This document shows, one piece after another, positions 20,377 to 52,589 of a stretch of DNA of 64,000 nucleotides; position 1 is the first letter of the stretch; every line of letters begins with the position of its first letter. The notes under the pieces were generated by a model. The model made no database searches. It was not told the DNA's origin and saw only the letters and a list, made by a program, of their open reading frames with translations. A program made the translations under genes and the position numbers. The stretch comes from Symbiodinium microadriaticum. Lineage: Eukaryota > Sar > Dinophyceae > Suessiales > Symbiodiniaceae. Location: contig LSRX01000494.1 of the NCBI GenBank assembly GCA_001939145.1, positions 400,267 through 464,266 of the forward strand, read 5' to 3'.

Positions 20377-20594
20377 TGCTGAAATCCTGCTCTCCGAAGT
20401 CTATTAGAGCACAGGCGTACATGTGCACAGATGTTGTACGCTATGTGACTCGTCGAATCATGGCTCAAGGAGAAAAAAGGAGGCACGTTTAGGTGCCGTT
20501 CAATTCGATAGGTGTTAGGCATGGATGCTGCACCTGGGCCTTCGGGCCAGAGTCATGACACGTTAGAAGGGCTGCCGGCTGCTTATCATCAGCA
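20377..20594 (+). repeat. Right LTR of element 1
   Basis: Same 218 bp as the left LTR, directly preceded by a purine run and followed by AAACC. Confidence 0.95.
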
Positions 20595-20632
20595 AAACCC
20601 TATCCTAAACCCTAAGGCCCTTAACCCAGAAC

Positions 20633-20741
20633 CCTGAAATTCAGAGCCCAGCAGCTCAATTCCCTGTTCAGCAGGCTCACCGGCAGCGGCTGCCAGACGA
20701 CAGCTTCGGAGGTGGTGGCTGCCATCTGCTGGCAAGACAGC
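20633..20741 (-). CDS. Glycosyltransferase gene, candidate exon with WQPLPVSLLNREL
   Basis: Acceptor aaacccag, donor TTCAGG|GTTCTGGG. One frame reads through EAVVWQPLPVSLLNREL, resembling the WQxPxxxxxNxxR stretch of GT2-like proteins. The phase with exon 20959-21038 does not match, so either a small exon is missing or the gene has a frameshift. Confidence 0.42.
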
Positions 20742-20873
20742 CTGGGTTTAGGGTTCAGGGTCTAGGGTTCAGGGTTTAGGGTTTAGGGCTTAGGGTTTAG
20801 GGATTCAAGTTACCATAAATGGGGATATACAGCAAATAAGAAGGTCTCCTTATCATAGTAGCTTACTGCAAGT

Positions 20874-20959
20874 TCCTTAACAGCAACCACAGCATCCCTA
20901 AACCCAAAACCCTAAACCTAAACCCTCAACCCTAAACCTAAAGCTCCTTAACAGCAACC
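20874..20959. repeat. CCCTAAA array flanked by TCCTTAACAGCAACC direct repeat
   Basis: TCCTTAACAGCAACC at 20874-20888 and 20945-20959 (15 bp exact) brackets a CCCTAAA array in the glycosyltransferase intron. The second copy includes the 5' splice site of exon 20959-21038. Confidence 0.85.
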
Positions 20960-21038
20960 TAGCAGCTCGAGCTCTTCGAAGTAGTTCGGAGGTAGATGAA
21001 CTTGGGAGTCCAACTTCGTCAGAACCTTGGCTTCGGCG
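20959..21038 (-). CDS. Glycosyltransferase gene, exon with DSQVHLPPNYFEEL
   Basis: Acceptor accctgag, donor CTAG|GTTGCTG. It reads AEAKVLTKLDSQVHLPPNYF then EELELL. Position and shape match the metal-binding acidic strand plus P-x-Y-F helix of GT2-like enzymes, with D-S-Q instead of a full D-x-D. The phase joins exactly with exon 21201-21811. Confidence 0.6.
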
Positions 21039-21200
21039 CTCAGGGTTCTGAATTAGGGTTTACGGTTTAGGGTTTAGGGCTTACGGTTTAGGGTTTAGGC
21101 TTTAGGATTTAGGTTCGCATGGTATGGGTATACAGTAAGAGAAACGATTATACTCGTTAGCACAAATAGGATTTCTTAGCTCAAGTTCCTACGCGAGAAC

Positions 21201-21811
21201 CCAGGGGCGTACTTCGAGATGGTCTCAAGGCTACCATCGCCGCGCTGGAGAAGGGCAGTGACGTCTTGGGACAAGGCGTAAGCCAGGTTAGAGCAAAGGC
21301 CTCGAATTTCACCCTTCGACGCACCCGCCGGATGCACGTAAAAGCACACCTCGGGCACGTTGGAAAGGCAGCTCTTGTAGAGCTCAAAACGCTCCTCCGT
21401 CCGATCAGTGGTCTCCTCCATCGCGAAGACCACTCTCATGCGCGGTGCGGCTGTAGAGAGATTAAGTCGAGTGACCGTGGCCAGGACCATCTCGTCGGAT
21501 TCCTTGTAGATGGGTACACACACCAAATGCTGCCAGCTGGCTTTGCAGCTGTCTTGGCAGCCTGCTTCGCAATCTTCGGAGCTTCGGCTGCCCTGCGAAC
21601 AGGAGGAGATCTGCCTTCGTCCACGAAGTATCCAAGCCATCCGCAAGGCTGCCAGAATTGCATAAGCTCCCATCAGAAGGAAGATGGACTCTATGGCAAC
21701 GAGCATGTACACACCGATTTCGCCAGATGCCAAAGCCCAGAAAGGCGAAGAGACCAGGCCAAAATGGCCCAGAAGGAAGATGAGGTTCACCTCCAGGGCA
21801 TCTCTGAATAA
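21201..21811 (-). CDS. Glycosyltransferase N-terminal exon (two TM segments, PIYKES motif)
   Basis: Open from an AG acceptor at 21812 to donor CCTGG|GTTCTC. It encodes two hydrophobic segments (around LIFLLGHFGLVSSPFW and LVAIESIFLLMGAYAIL), a Cys/Ser-rich linker, then HLVCVPIYKESDEMV, RVVFAMEETTD and GEIRGLCSNLAYAL. The P-x-YKE, AMEE and SN-A blocks are the hallmarks of a GT2-like nucleotide-sugar domain. No other family fits better. Confidence 0.68.
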
Positions 21812-21954
21812 CTACTCTTCTTGAGTCGGGTAGTAAGGGTTTAGGGTAGTAAACTCCTCAGTCGAGTTGCATACGCCCTGAAGCCTAAACCCTAACTTTA
21901 AAGACTAGACCCCTAGAGCCTGAACAGCCCGAGAGACTTAAGAAGAACCCCTAC

Positions 21955-22011
21955 CTCCGGGGCAGTGCGTGCAGGAGCACCCCACTGGACCGCTGCAGGA
22001 ACGACATCCAT
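21955..22011 (-). CDS. Candidate first exon of the glycosyltransferase gene
   Basis: ATG at 22009-22011 begins MDVVPAAVQWGAPARTAPE, ending at a canonical donor CGGAG|GTAGGG in phase with an acceptor at 21812. There is no homology support; it is called from splice signals only. Confidence 0.35.
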
Positions 22012-23502
22012 GATATCCTCTAATGACTTATGAGCGCTACTACCTTCCCTACAACTGCTGTCATGCGGATCATTATTGTTTCTAGCGCCGTCTCTACGAT
22101 TACTGTTGCCATGTATATTGCTGCTGGTCTATATTTGTTTTTCCCGATCAGCGGGCACTGGCCGATGTGGTGCTGCGGCCGAAACCGCCGAAAAGCTTCA
22201 AGAACCGACGAAGATGAAGCCGGGAAACCAAATCTCCCAAGGGCCTTTGGCCCAAAAAAGGATTCATAGACTTTTCCCTAAACCCTAAACCCCTGAACCC
22301 ATGGCTGCTATAAGGCTCCTGTAGGGTCTTTCTCAACTCCTAGGGCTTAAGATGTAGTGTCGAGCTTACGAGTCGACCTCAGACTTTGGGGGGGGGGGGT
22401 TCCATGCTTGGTTGAGACCTGGGAGAACCCACGTCCCAAACAAAAAGCCTTCGGGGGCATCAAGCCCCAAACCCTACAATCCCTATGTAAGCTTTAACGT
22501 ATAAGTATAAAGCCCTCTAAGCCCTATTTATAAACCTTATAAGTCCTACAAGCCCTATGTAAGCCCTAAAGTATAAGCCCTATAAGCCCTATTTAGAAAC
22601 CTTATAAGTCCTATAAGCCCTACATAAGCCCTATGAAGTATAAGCCCTAAAAATCTAAGCCCTATTTGTGCACCTTTTAAGCCGAATAAACCCTATACAC
22701 CCTCGAAACCCCACGAACCATAAACCCATGTCCCTTAACCCGAAGCCCTACACAACCCTAAACCCAAAGACCCCCTGAACCCAAACTAAACCCTAAACCC
22801 TAAACCGTCTTTTCAGAGAGCTACCAAAGCGGCGCTCCGAGCCTGATAAGTTCTGGGGTTTGAGGTTTAGGGTTTAGGGTTTAAAGAATTTCTAAACCCC
22901 AAAACCCCCAACCATAGGTTCATAAGTCTAAACGAGTCCTAACCCTAAAGAACCTCAAGCCCTAGGCCGTAAGTTTTCTATGTCTAAAGCCCATAAAAAA
23001 TCTTAAACCGTAAGCTTACAGCCTAAACCGAGCAGCCGAGCCTCTACGAAGTACATCTCAAACCCCCCCAAACCCTAAACCCTAAACCCCTAGATCCTAA
23101 ACCCTCAACCCCTAAACTCAAAGCCCTCGAGAAGCCCGAGAAACCCATCCGGGCAGTTGCCCAAACCGAACCGCAAGCTCCGTTTAGGGTTTAGGGGTTT
23201 TAGGGTTTAGGGTTTTAGGGTTGCGCTCCCACGCATAAACCCCGAGACTAAAGCCCTAATTTAAAAGAACGCCTGAAGCCTTATCCCTATCCCCTTAAAC
23301 CCACCACCTAAACCCCAAATCTAAACCCTAAACCCTAAACCCCTTAACCCTAAACCCCTAAACCCTAAGACCCCTAAACCTACACCCTAAAACCCCTGAA
23401 GAAATATCGGCTGGTTGGCCCTTTAAAGCCTTTGACAAATATTAGTAAATAGGGCCCTCTTCAGCCCAATAAGGGAAAATATAAAATATCCTAAAGGCCT
23501 AC

Positions 23503-23590
23503 CTAGTCGGAGATCCGGAGTGCGCCTGGAGAAGTCCTCAAGAGGTCGCTCCGCAGCCGGAGCTTTCCCCGGAGCTGCTTTGGCCTTTGC
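23503..23590 (-). CDS. Candidate exon, Ala/Lys-rich linker
   Basis: Good acceptor (aaacag) and canonical donor (CTAG|GTAGGC). It reads AKAKAAPGKAPAAERPLEDF then SRRTPDLRL. It may be a C-terminal extension exon of the upstream GluRS gene or a separate gene; no family is recognised. Confidence 0.4.
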
Positions 23591-23613
23591 CTGTTTAGGG
23601 TTTAGGGTTTTTT

Positions 23614-23661
23614 TTTGAGGGCCTTTTCCGTCGCTTGCGCTTCAAAGCCCATGCTTTTCCG
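23614..23661 (-). CDS. Candidate exon with UBA-like helix
   Basis: Reads RKSMGFEAQATEKALK, similar to the MGF-x-x-x-A-x-x-AL core of ubiquitin-associated domains. The piece is short, and splice sites are not clear. Confidence 0.3.
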
Positions 23662-24395
23662 GCGGTTTAGGGCTTAGACTGCGGGTTTAGGGTTTAGGGG
23701 TTTGAGGGTTTGGGGTTTGGTTTGAGGCTGTAGGGAATCAGGTTTAGTCCGGGCGTTTGAGGCATTGTTTAATCTCGGGGTTGACTAGGTCTTCATCGGA
23801 TTTCGCAAGGTTTCGAAGGGCTTTAGAAGGCTGAAAAGATGCGCAAGGGCTTAGCCTCGGGGTTTGAGGATTTGGGCATCTGTGGTTTCAGCTTTTGGGG
23901 CGTATGTTGATGATGATCGTGGTGATGGTAATGGTAATGATGAGGATGACGATTCGTACCGGTGCTTCCACCTGATTCCTGTCAGAGAGGACCATGTCTG
24001 AAGCGTATATACGGATACGATATCAAGATACGGCCATGGCTCCTTGCTTGGTTTGAACACATGATCCGTACTGAACAGTGGCCTCCAATCGAACTGTGAC
24101 AGCAGCGCAAAACTCTAACCAATCGACAACACAAAACTTTTTCGCGTGTTTAATCCGAGAGCTCAAGACAGGTTGCTATGGAATGCGCTTCTTATACAGA
24201 CTGCTTGCCTTGCACACCGCAACAACTACAAGAGCCTTACTTACTATTGTGGCTTTGACTATTGTTGTTTGCGAGTACAGTGCTAAATCAAAGCAAGCCT
24301 GCAGCCTAAACAGTCTTTTCCCTAAACCCTAAACCCTAAAACCTAAAACCCTAAACCCTGACAACGCAGATTTCATTTCTGCAAGTCGCACTTAC

Positions 24396-24620
24396 TACGG
24401 TTGATGATATAAATCCTGCAGTACCCAAAATAAGGAATATACCATAATTCCCATAGTTTGGGGTCCTGAAGGTAATGCAGGATTCATACCTTAAGGACCC
24501 TAAACTATGGGAATTATGGTTAACCCCTAAACCCTAAACCCCTAAACCCCTAAACCCCTAAACCCTAAACCCTAACTCTTCCTTTTTTTGGGTCATGCAG
24601 TATTTTTTTCATCAACCGTA
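24396..24620. mobile_element. MITE family A, copy 2, with an internal CCCTAAA array
   Basis: TA + CGGTTGATGA at the left, TCATCAACCG + TA at the right. Inside is a second inverted pair, CCATAATTCCCATAG (about 24442) facing CTATGGGAATTATGG (about 24505), followed by a CCCTAAA array that lengthens this copy compared with copy 1. Confidence 0.72.
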
Positions 24621-24704
24621 GTGCCCTATGAGGCTCCCAGAGGCCCTGCCTAGGAGATGCTAGATCTTCGAGTTTAGGGCTCAGAGGCGGCAGGGCTCAG
24701 GGCT

Positions 24705-24860
24705 TAGGGTTTGGGGTTTAGGGTTTGGGGTTTAGGGTTTAGGGTTTAGGGTTTAGGGTTCAGGGCTCAGGGTTTAGGGTCTAGGGTTTGGGGTTTAGGG
24801 TTTAGGGTTTAGGGTTCAGGGTTTGGGGTTTAGGATTTAGGGTTTAGGGTTCAGGGTTTA
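24705..24860. repeat. TTTAGGG/TTTGGGG/TTCAGGG array
   Basis: About twenty near-tandem heptamers, one of the longest arrays in the window. Confidence 0.9.
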
Positions 24861-25190
24861 GATCGTAGCCCCCAATGCAACGTTAAATTTCAACCTGCAA
24901 GGAGTCAGGTGTCAAAATAACCACTGCACTCCCCTTCCCTACAAGCCGAGGCCCATAGCTATGCAAAATCTTAACCCCAAATCCGGAACCTGCAAAAGCT
25001 AAACCCTAAGCCGTATGCGAACCCTACAACCCCGGAATCTTGAACCCCATAAAACCCTAAACCCCTAACCCCTAAACCCCTAAACCGTAAAGCCCCATGT
25101 AAAGCCGAACCCGAAAGCCCCGCAGATGCTCGGAAAACAAAGTGAGTTGCCGCGACAAGAACGCAGCAAAGCACCAGGTTTAGGGTTCAA

Positions 25191-26086
25191 GGTTTAGGGT
25201 TTAGGGGCTTAGGGGTTTAGGGTTTTAGGGCTTCAGGGTTTAGGGTTTACCAACCTACGAAGTGTTTTGGGGCTCATGGGTTTCAATTCTTACTTCGGGC
25301 CCCTTCCGGCAGCCCCCCGAGTCGTCGGACCTGACCCCCCCCAAACCCTAAATCCCAAAACAGTTGGCCTCTACCCTAAACCACCACAAACCACCCTCTA
25401 AACCCTAAACCCCAAACCCTAAACCCCCAGAAACCACACAGGCAACTGAAGGCGCCTTGCCCCCCTTGTCGGCTTTCTCAGCGCCCTTTTCGGCTTTGTC
25501 GCTCTTGTCGCCCTTGTCCGCTTTGCTGGCCTGCGTCCCCCGAAGGCCCCTTAGGCTTTAGGGTTTAGGGTTCAGGGTGTAGGGTTTAGGGTTTAGGGTT
25601 TAGGAAATGCCTAAACCTGCCCTAAACCCTAAACCCCTAAACTCTTTTGGCTTGGCTTGACTTCGCTTGGCGACTGTCTACTGAGTCTACTACCTGGGCC
25701 TGTCCTCACATTGAGGCCAGCACTTCCAAACTCTTACTGCCCAACCCTAAGCCGAAGACTTGCGGTTTAAACCCAGCGCCGCACACACACACACACACAC
25801 AACCCTAAACTCTAAAACGCACTAGACTCACTAGACCCTCCGCCCCCGAACATGCTAAACCACAAACCCCAGAACAAACTAAGCCCAAACCCCTGAAACA
25901 CACTAAGCCCATAACCCTACAGGCTTTCAGGCAACCCCTACAGTAGGTCCTTATTATAAACGCTTTTGAAACCCTTATGAAAAAAACACACTTGTGAAAC
26001 TCTTGACATGGCTCTTAAAGGCCCTAAACCCTGAAACCCCTAACACCCCTAACACCCCTAACACCCCGAAACCGCTAAACCCCTAA
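25191..26086. repeat. 896-bp segmental duplication, copy 1
   Basis: Reads the same as 28534-29429 (constant offset 3343) in every stretch I compared, including an (AC)n run and the Lys-rich exon. Copy 2 stops exactly at the N at 29430. Confidence 0.9.
25448..25530 (-). CDS. Candidate Lys/Asp/Glu-rich linker exon
   Basis: Acceptor ggacgcag. It reads ASKADKGDKSDKAEKGAEKA then DKGGKAPS. Charged linkers like this follow the catalytic part of eukaryotic GluRS/EPRS proteins, and the exon lies downstream of the GluRS C-terminal exon on the same strand, but linkage is not proven. Duplicated at about 28791-28873. Confidence 0.42.
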
Positions 26087-26211
26087 ACCCCTCAACCCTG
26101 GAACCCTAGACCCTAAAACCCCTAAACCCCTAAAAACCCCTAAAAGACCCCTAAAAACCCCTAAAGCCCCTCAACCCCGAAACCCTAAAACCCCTAAACC
26201 CCAAGGCCCCC

Positions 26212-26279
26212 CTGATCTCCACTCGTGGAGTGGCCTTGGCATCCCCGTTGACTTTCGGGGACGCGGCACCTGGAGGCTT
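26212..26279 (-). CDS. Candidate Pro/Lys-rich linker exon
   Basis: Acceptor acacaaag. It reads KPPGAASPKVNGDAKATPRV then EIR. It is compositionally like the neighbouring Lys-rich exons and probably belongs to the same gene. Confidence 0.38.
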
Positions 26280-26289
26280 CTTTGTGTTT

Positions 26290-26440
26290 GAAGAGCGGGT
26301 TTGGGGTTTTGGGTTTAGGGTTTAGGGTTTTGGGGTTTGGGGTTTAGGGGTTTTGGGTTTAGGGTTTAGGGTTTTGGGGTTTGTTTAGGGTTTCGGGGTT
26401 GAGGGTTTAGGGCTTGGAGGTTTAGGGTTTTGGTTTTGTT
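26290..26440. repeat. TTTAGGG/TTTTGGG array
   Basis: Dense heptamer array between candidate exons; the opposite-orientation CCCTAAA array at about 26020-26210 lies next to it. Confidence 0.85.
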
Positions 26441-27060
26441 TGACAGTTGGGCGAGGGTCGCTATGTCTCAGGGCTCACAGGGTTTTCGAGTTTAGAAGGG
26501 TGGAAGGATCCCCTTGCGGCTTTGCAGTTGAAGGTTCTAGGCTTTGAAGAGGAGGGGTTGAGGGTTCAGGGTTTGGGGTTTAGGGGTCTAGGCTTTAGGG
26601 TCCAGGCTGGCGTTAAGTTTCAAGTTTGTCATCTCCGGGATGTGGGGTTTGGGCTATCGACATGAGGGCTGCTCTCTCTTTGCCCTACTAGTCTGCATGA
26701 AAGTGCTGAGACAAGCTCGGTGCTTTTAAAAGGTTTAGGGGTTTAGGGCTTAGGGAAGTTTAGGGTTCAGGGTTATTTAATAAACCCTAGCCCTAAACCC
26801 TAAACCCTAAACCCTAACCCTACCGGAGTTTTGCAAGAGCTCTAGAGCAGGCTGCCGATCAAAAGGCGCTTTTGCATCCAATCCAAATCCAGCGAAACAA
26901 GCAAAAATCTAGAGTTTAGGGGTTTAGGGGTTTAGGGTTTAAGGTTTTGGCTTGGAGACTGAAACTGAGCATCACCTCCTTTTGTAACCCTGATCGTAAT
27001 CCGTATGGAAAGCCGTATAGTATCCATAGTCCTGTTTGTCTTAGCAGCCTTAACCCCAAG

Positions 27061-27120
27061 CCCCATTGGAACAAAAATACCCTAAACCCTAAACCCTAAT
27101 CCCCATTGGAACAAAAATAC
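27061..27120. repeat. Short CCCTAAA array flanked by a perfect 20-bp direct repeat
   Basis: CCCCATTGGAACAAAAATAC at 27061-27080 and 27101-27120 brackets exactly 20 bp made of CCTAAA/CCCTAAA units. This is the cleanest example of a telomere-type insert with a target duplication. Confidence 0.93.
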
Positions 27121-27168
27121 GAAGCCCGGGAGCGCCTCCGGCTGGGTCCTTCTCGGCTTTCTCACCTC
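27121..27168 (-). CDS. Candidate Lys/Glu-rich exon
   Basis: Reads GEKAEKDPAGGAPGLR after a possible acceptor (ctcggag). Same composition as the linker exons at 25448 and 26212. Confidence 0.3.
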
Positions 27169-27359
27169 CGAGAACCCGAAGAGCCCCGTGACTCGGCAAT
27201 TTTAAGCGAGTGAGAGATGTAAGAAGCAGCTGCACGTGTGCATGTAACATATGCATGCATGGATGGAGGGGGATGAAGGGACGGAGGGATGGAGGGAGGA
27301 AGGGAGGGAGGGAGGGAGAGAGGGAGGGAGGGAAGGATGGATGTATACATCTACATTGT

Positions 27360-27365
<6 letters not shown>

Positions 27366-27390
<25 letters not shown>

Positions 27391-27890
27391 ATGTATGTAT
27401 GTATGTATGTATGTATGTATGTCTGTATGTCTGTATGTCTGTATGTCTGTATGTCTGTATGTCTGTATGTCTGTATGTCTGTATGTCTGTATGTCTGTAT
27501 GTCTGTATGTCTGTATGTCTGTATGTCTGTATGTCTGTATGTCTGTATGTCTGTATGTCTGTATGTCTGTATGTCTGTATGTCTGTATGTCTGTATGTCT
27601 GTATGTCTGTATGTCTGTATGTCTGTATGTCTGTATGTCTGTATGTCTGTATGTCTGTATGTCTGTATGTCTGTATGTCTGTATGTCTGTATGTCTGTAT
27701 GTCTGTATGTCTGTATGTCTGTATGTCTGTATGTCTGTATGTCTGTATGTCTGTATGTATGTATGTACGTACGTATGTATGTATGTATGTATGTATGTAC
27801 GTACGTACGTACGTACGTATGTATGTATGTATGATGTATGTATGTATGTATGTATGTATGTATGTATGTATGTTTGTTTGTATGTATGTA
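27366..27890. repeat. TATG tetranucleotide array with a pure (GTATGTCT)n octamer core
   Basis: From about 27419 to 27756 the octamer GTATGTCT repeats about 42 times without visible error; ATGT tetramers flank it, with CGTA variants on the right. Long open frames in all phases come from the missing stop codons in the repeat and are not genes. Confidence 0.95.
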
Positions 27891-28533
27891 TGCAGGCATG
27901 CCATGTATGTATGTATCCTTATTATAATTATAGTATAACATACCCCCCAAGACCCTGTTCTAATTTTTATGGCACCTACGTTAACCGCCATTTCGATTGT
28001 GATTCGCATTTTCTTCCCTGCAGCGCTAGTACTTCTGCTGCAGTGCGCTGGCCTTGTTGCCCGCATTTCCGGGATAATCGCGAGCCTATATTTCTAACTT
28101 CTAACGCTTTGGAATCACGCCTGAGGCATCATACATCCATCCCCCCAAAATAGTATTGGCAACTATGCAGGCCCTTATGTTACACGGTTATTTATCATCA
28201 AAATGACAAGAGCTGTGGCGAGACGGCTTGTGCGTTGCCTTCGGCCCAGCCCTGGGCTTCAGGCCGTCTAAACCGCAAACCGCTTAAACCGGAGAACATC
28301 CCAAAACCGTACATTTAACCCTTAACCCCTAAACCCTAAACCCCTACGCCCCTAAACCATAAACCCTAATTAAACCCTAAACCCGTACACCCTAAACCCC
28401 TAAACCCTAAACCCCCTAAGCCCTAAGCATCAGCCAACAGGGCAGCCTTTCTGGCCGGCTGCGCCTTGAAGCTTCGACGGATCCACCTCAGCCAGCCCCG
28501 GCAGGAGCACACCACTCAGGGGATTTAGGATTG

Positions 28534-29429
28534 GGTTTAGGGTTTAGGGGCTTAGGGGTTTAGGGTTTTAGGGCTTCAGGGTTTAGGGTTTACCAACCTA
28601 CGAAGTGTTTTGGGGCTCATGGGTTTCAATTCTTACTTCGGGCCCCTTCCGGCAGCCCCCCGAGTCGTCGGACCTGACCCCCCCCAAACCCTAAATCCCA
28701 AAACAGTTGGCCTCTACCCTAAACCACCACAAACCACCCTCTAAACCCTAAACCCCAAACCCTAAACCCCCAGAAACCACACAGGCAACTGAAGGCGCCT
28801 TGCCCCCCTTGTCGGCTTTCTCAGCGCCCTTTTCGGCTTTGTCGCTCTTGTCGCCCTTGTCCGCTTTGCTGGCCTGCGTCCCCCGAAGGCCCCTTAGGCT
28901 TTAGGGTTTAGGGTTCAGGGTGTAGGGTTTAGGGTTTAGGGTTTAGGAAATGCCTAAACCTGCCCTAAACCCTAAACCCCTAAACTCTTTTGGCTTGGCT
29001 TGACTTCGCTTGGCGACTGTCTACTGAGTCTACTACCTGGGCCTGTCCTCACATTGAGGCCAGCACTTCCAAACTCTTACTGCCCAACCCTAAGCCGAAG
29101 ACTTGCGGTTTAAACCCAGCGCCGCACACACACACACACACACAACCCTAAACTCTAAAACGCACTAGACTCACTAGACCCTCCGCCCCCGAACATGCTA
29201 AACCACAAACCCCAGAACAAACTAAGCCCAAACCCCTGAAACACACTAAGCCCATAACCCTACAGGCTTTCAGGCAACCCCTACAGTAGGTCCTTATTAT
29301 AAACGCTTTTGAAACCCTTATGAAAAAAACACACTTGTGAAACTCTTGACATGGCTCTTAAAGGCCCTAAACCCTGAAACCCCTAACACCCCTAACACCC
29401 CTAACACCCCGAAACCGCTAAACCCCTAA
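28534..29429. repeat. 896-bp segmental duplication, copy 2 (ends at N)
   Basis: Same sequence as 25191-26086. The exact end at an assembly N suggests either a misjoined duplicate contig or a genuine duplication that broke the assembly. Confidence 0.9.
28791..28873 (-). CDS. Second copy of the Lys-rich linker exon
   Basis: Identical to 25448-25530 through the 896-bp duplication. Confidence 0.35.
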
Positions 29430-29830
29430 NTTTATAGTACCTTATGGTAGGGTTGAGGGTTTGAGGGTTGAATTAGGGTTTTGTTAGGGGTTTCGGGTTG
29501 AGGGTTGAATTAGGGTTTAGGGGTTTAGGGTTGAGGGCTTGAGGGTTTAATTAGGGTTTGAGGGCTTAGGGTTTAGGGTCTAGGGTCTGGGGTCCAGGCT
29601 TAGGGGTTTTATAGGGTATACCATCACAGGTTTCCCAAAGCCCTGGGACCAGTCAACACCCGCTCTGCCTTCAACTCCGCATCCTCCGCTCAGGCCAACG
29701 GAATTCCCTAAACTCACAAAAACCCTAAACCCTAAACCCTAAAAACCCAAAACCCTAAACACCCAAAACCTCAAAACCCAAAACCCCTAAACCCTAAAAA
29801 CCCAAAACCCTACACTTCAAACCTTGGGCC

Positions 29831-51443
<21,613 letters not shown>

Positions 51444-51496
51444 CTGAGGGGTTTAGGCTCTCGGCCGGGTTTGGGCTTAGGGGTGATGAAGAGCTT

Positions 51497-51609
51497 CCCA
51501 GAGAGCCCAATACCCCTTAATTTAAGGAATATAGACCTTAAATCGTAATATGAAGGCCCCTATAATTTAAGGGTATATTCCTTAGTTAAGGCGTATGGGG
51601 CTCTCTGGG
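51497..51609. mobile_element. MITE family B, copy 2
   Basis: CCCAGAGAGCCCAATACC faces GGGGCTCTCTGGG. Confidence 0.78.
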
Positions 51610-51932
51610 TTCGTATCTGATGTTGAAGCTTGGGGATAAAAAGCCTCTGGCTCAAGATAAGGGGCCTGAACACTTCGGAATCGTATATGAGGCTCCTTCA
51701 ACATGTGTTTAGATACCAAAGTAATTCCGAAAAGCCTACTCTACCCCATTCAGCGATCTTGCCAGCCTAAACCCGGTTATGACCATCATCGACGCAATTC
51801 CGCGCCAGGGCATGCCTTGAACTCGCTGTGGCTTCCACCACAAGATGCATACATACATTGGCATGCGTACGTACAAACATACATGCAAATTGCGCGCGGC
51901 ATCGATGACTTAGGATAGGGTTGGGGTCTCAC

Positions 51933-52026
51933 TACCCATAGGCTCCTAAGTAGTTCCTTGTTGTGGTTTATAATTAGAATCCTATAAGGTAGTCCCAAAA
52001 AGGAACTAGCAGGGAGCCTATGGGTA
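51933..52026. mobile_element. MITE family C, copy 2
   Basis: Same termini and inner sequence (GGTTTATAATTAGAATCCTA) as copy 1, same 94-bp length. Confidence 0.8.
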
Positions 52027-52589
52027 ACGAATAGTTGTACAAGGATGTCAAAAAGAATCTTTCATCAATTCGCGAGGCTCCCAAGAGTGGCTCTTTGGGC
52101 TTCACATGTGTTGCAACTAGACCCAAAGGACACACAGCCAGGTGCGATGTGAAGCCAGTGCTCAAGGGACTAAAGGAGAGACCCTTGAAGGGACCCTTGG
52201 GGTTATGTAAGGGCTTTATGAGACTTTATAGGGGGTATATAAGGGTTAGATAGGGTATCAGGATTAGCGGTCCCTTCCGGGGGTCCCTCCTATTGTCCCT
52301 TGAAGTGTAGCTTGTGATTAACTACATAAGCTAACAAGATTGCCACATCTTCTTGGATGTCGGGTGTGCACGTCTTCTGAAAGCAACCCCTGTCAAGCCG
52401 ACTCAACTCACATCAAAGACCCGTGCTGTGCTGGGAATGCAGCCTGCCAGGACCTCAAACGCACAGAAACTTAAGGTTTGGGTTTAGGGTTTAGGGTTTT
52501 GGGTTTTGGGTTTAGGGTTTAGGGTTTAGGGAAGAATCGCAGCCTTGAAACCTTCTAAACCCCCCAAGCGAAAGCAAGGACAAAAAAAA

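Larger units (their letters stand above)
10820..20594 (+). mobile_element. Complete Ty1/copia-type LTR retrotransposon (element 1)
   Basis: Identical 218-bp LTRs (10820-11037 and 20377-20594) begin TG and end CA, with a 5-bp duplication AAACC outside. The order protease, integrase, reverse transcriptase, RNase H defines the Ty1/copia class. At 9.8 kb it is much longer than a plain copia element because Pol carries extra domains. Identical LTRs imply recent insertion. It lies antisense in an intron of the glycosyltransferase gene. Gag and Pol are in three frames (see the ORFs), so this copy may need frameshifting or be newly damaged. A tRNA primer-binding site next to the left LTR was not recognised. 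Confidence 0.95.
8730..22011 (-). pseudogene. Family-2-like membrane glycosyltransferase gene, split by a copia element and probably broken
   Basis: Minus-strand islands in order: 21955-22011 (possible ATG exon), 21201-21811, 20959-21038, 20633-20741, 9974-10687, 8730-8794. They give two N-terminal membrane segments, then VCVPIYKESDEMV, VVFAMEETTD and an NLAYAL stretch, then a (D)SQVHLPPNYFEEL segment where GT2 enzymes have their metal-binding D-x-D region, then WQP, then HPGYMGED and two more membrane segments. This order fits multi-pass GT2-like (chitin/cellulose-synthase-superfamily) enzymes that extend a polysaccharide at a membrane. The phase between exons 21201-21811 and 20959-21038 is exact. 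Other junctions do not fit, and exon 9974-10687 has an in-frame TAA. A full copia element lies in one intron. It may be a decaying gene. The acceptor sugar and product are unknown. Confidence 0.55.

Noticed and set aside
27089..28153. Long frames of 180-325 codons (YRHTDIQT, CMSVCLYV)
   Set aside because: The octamer/tetramer satellite lacks stops in all frames; repetitive protein with no real start.
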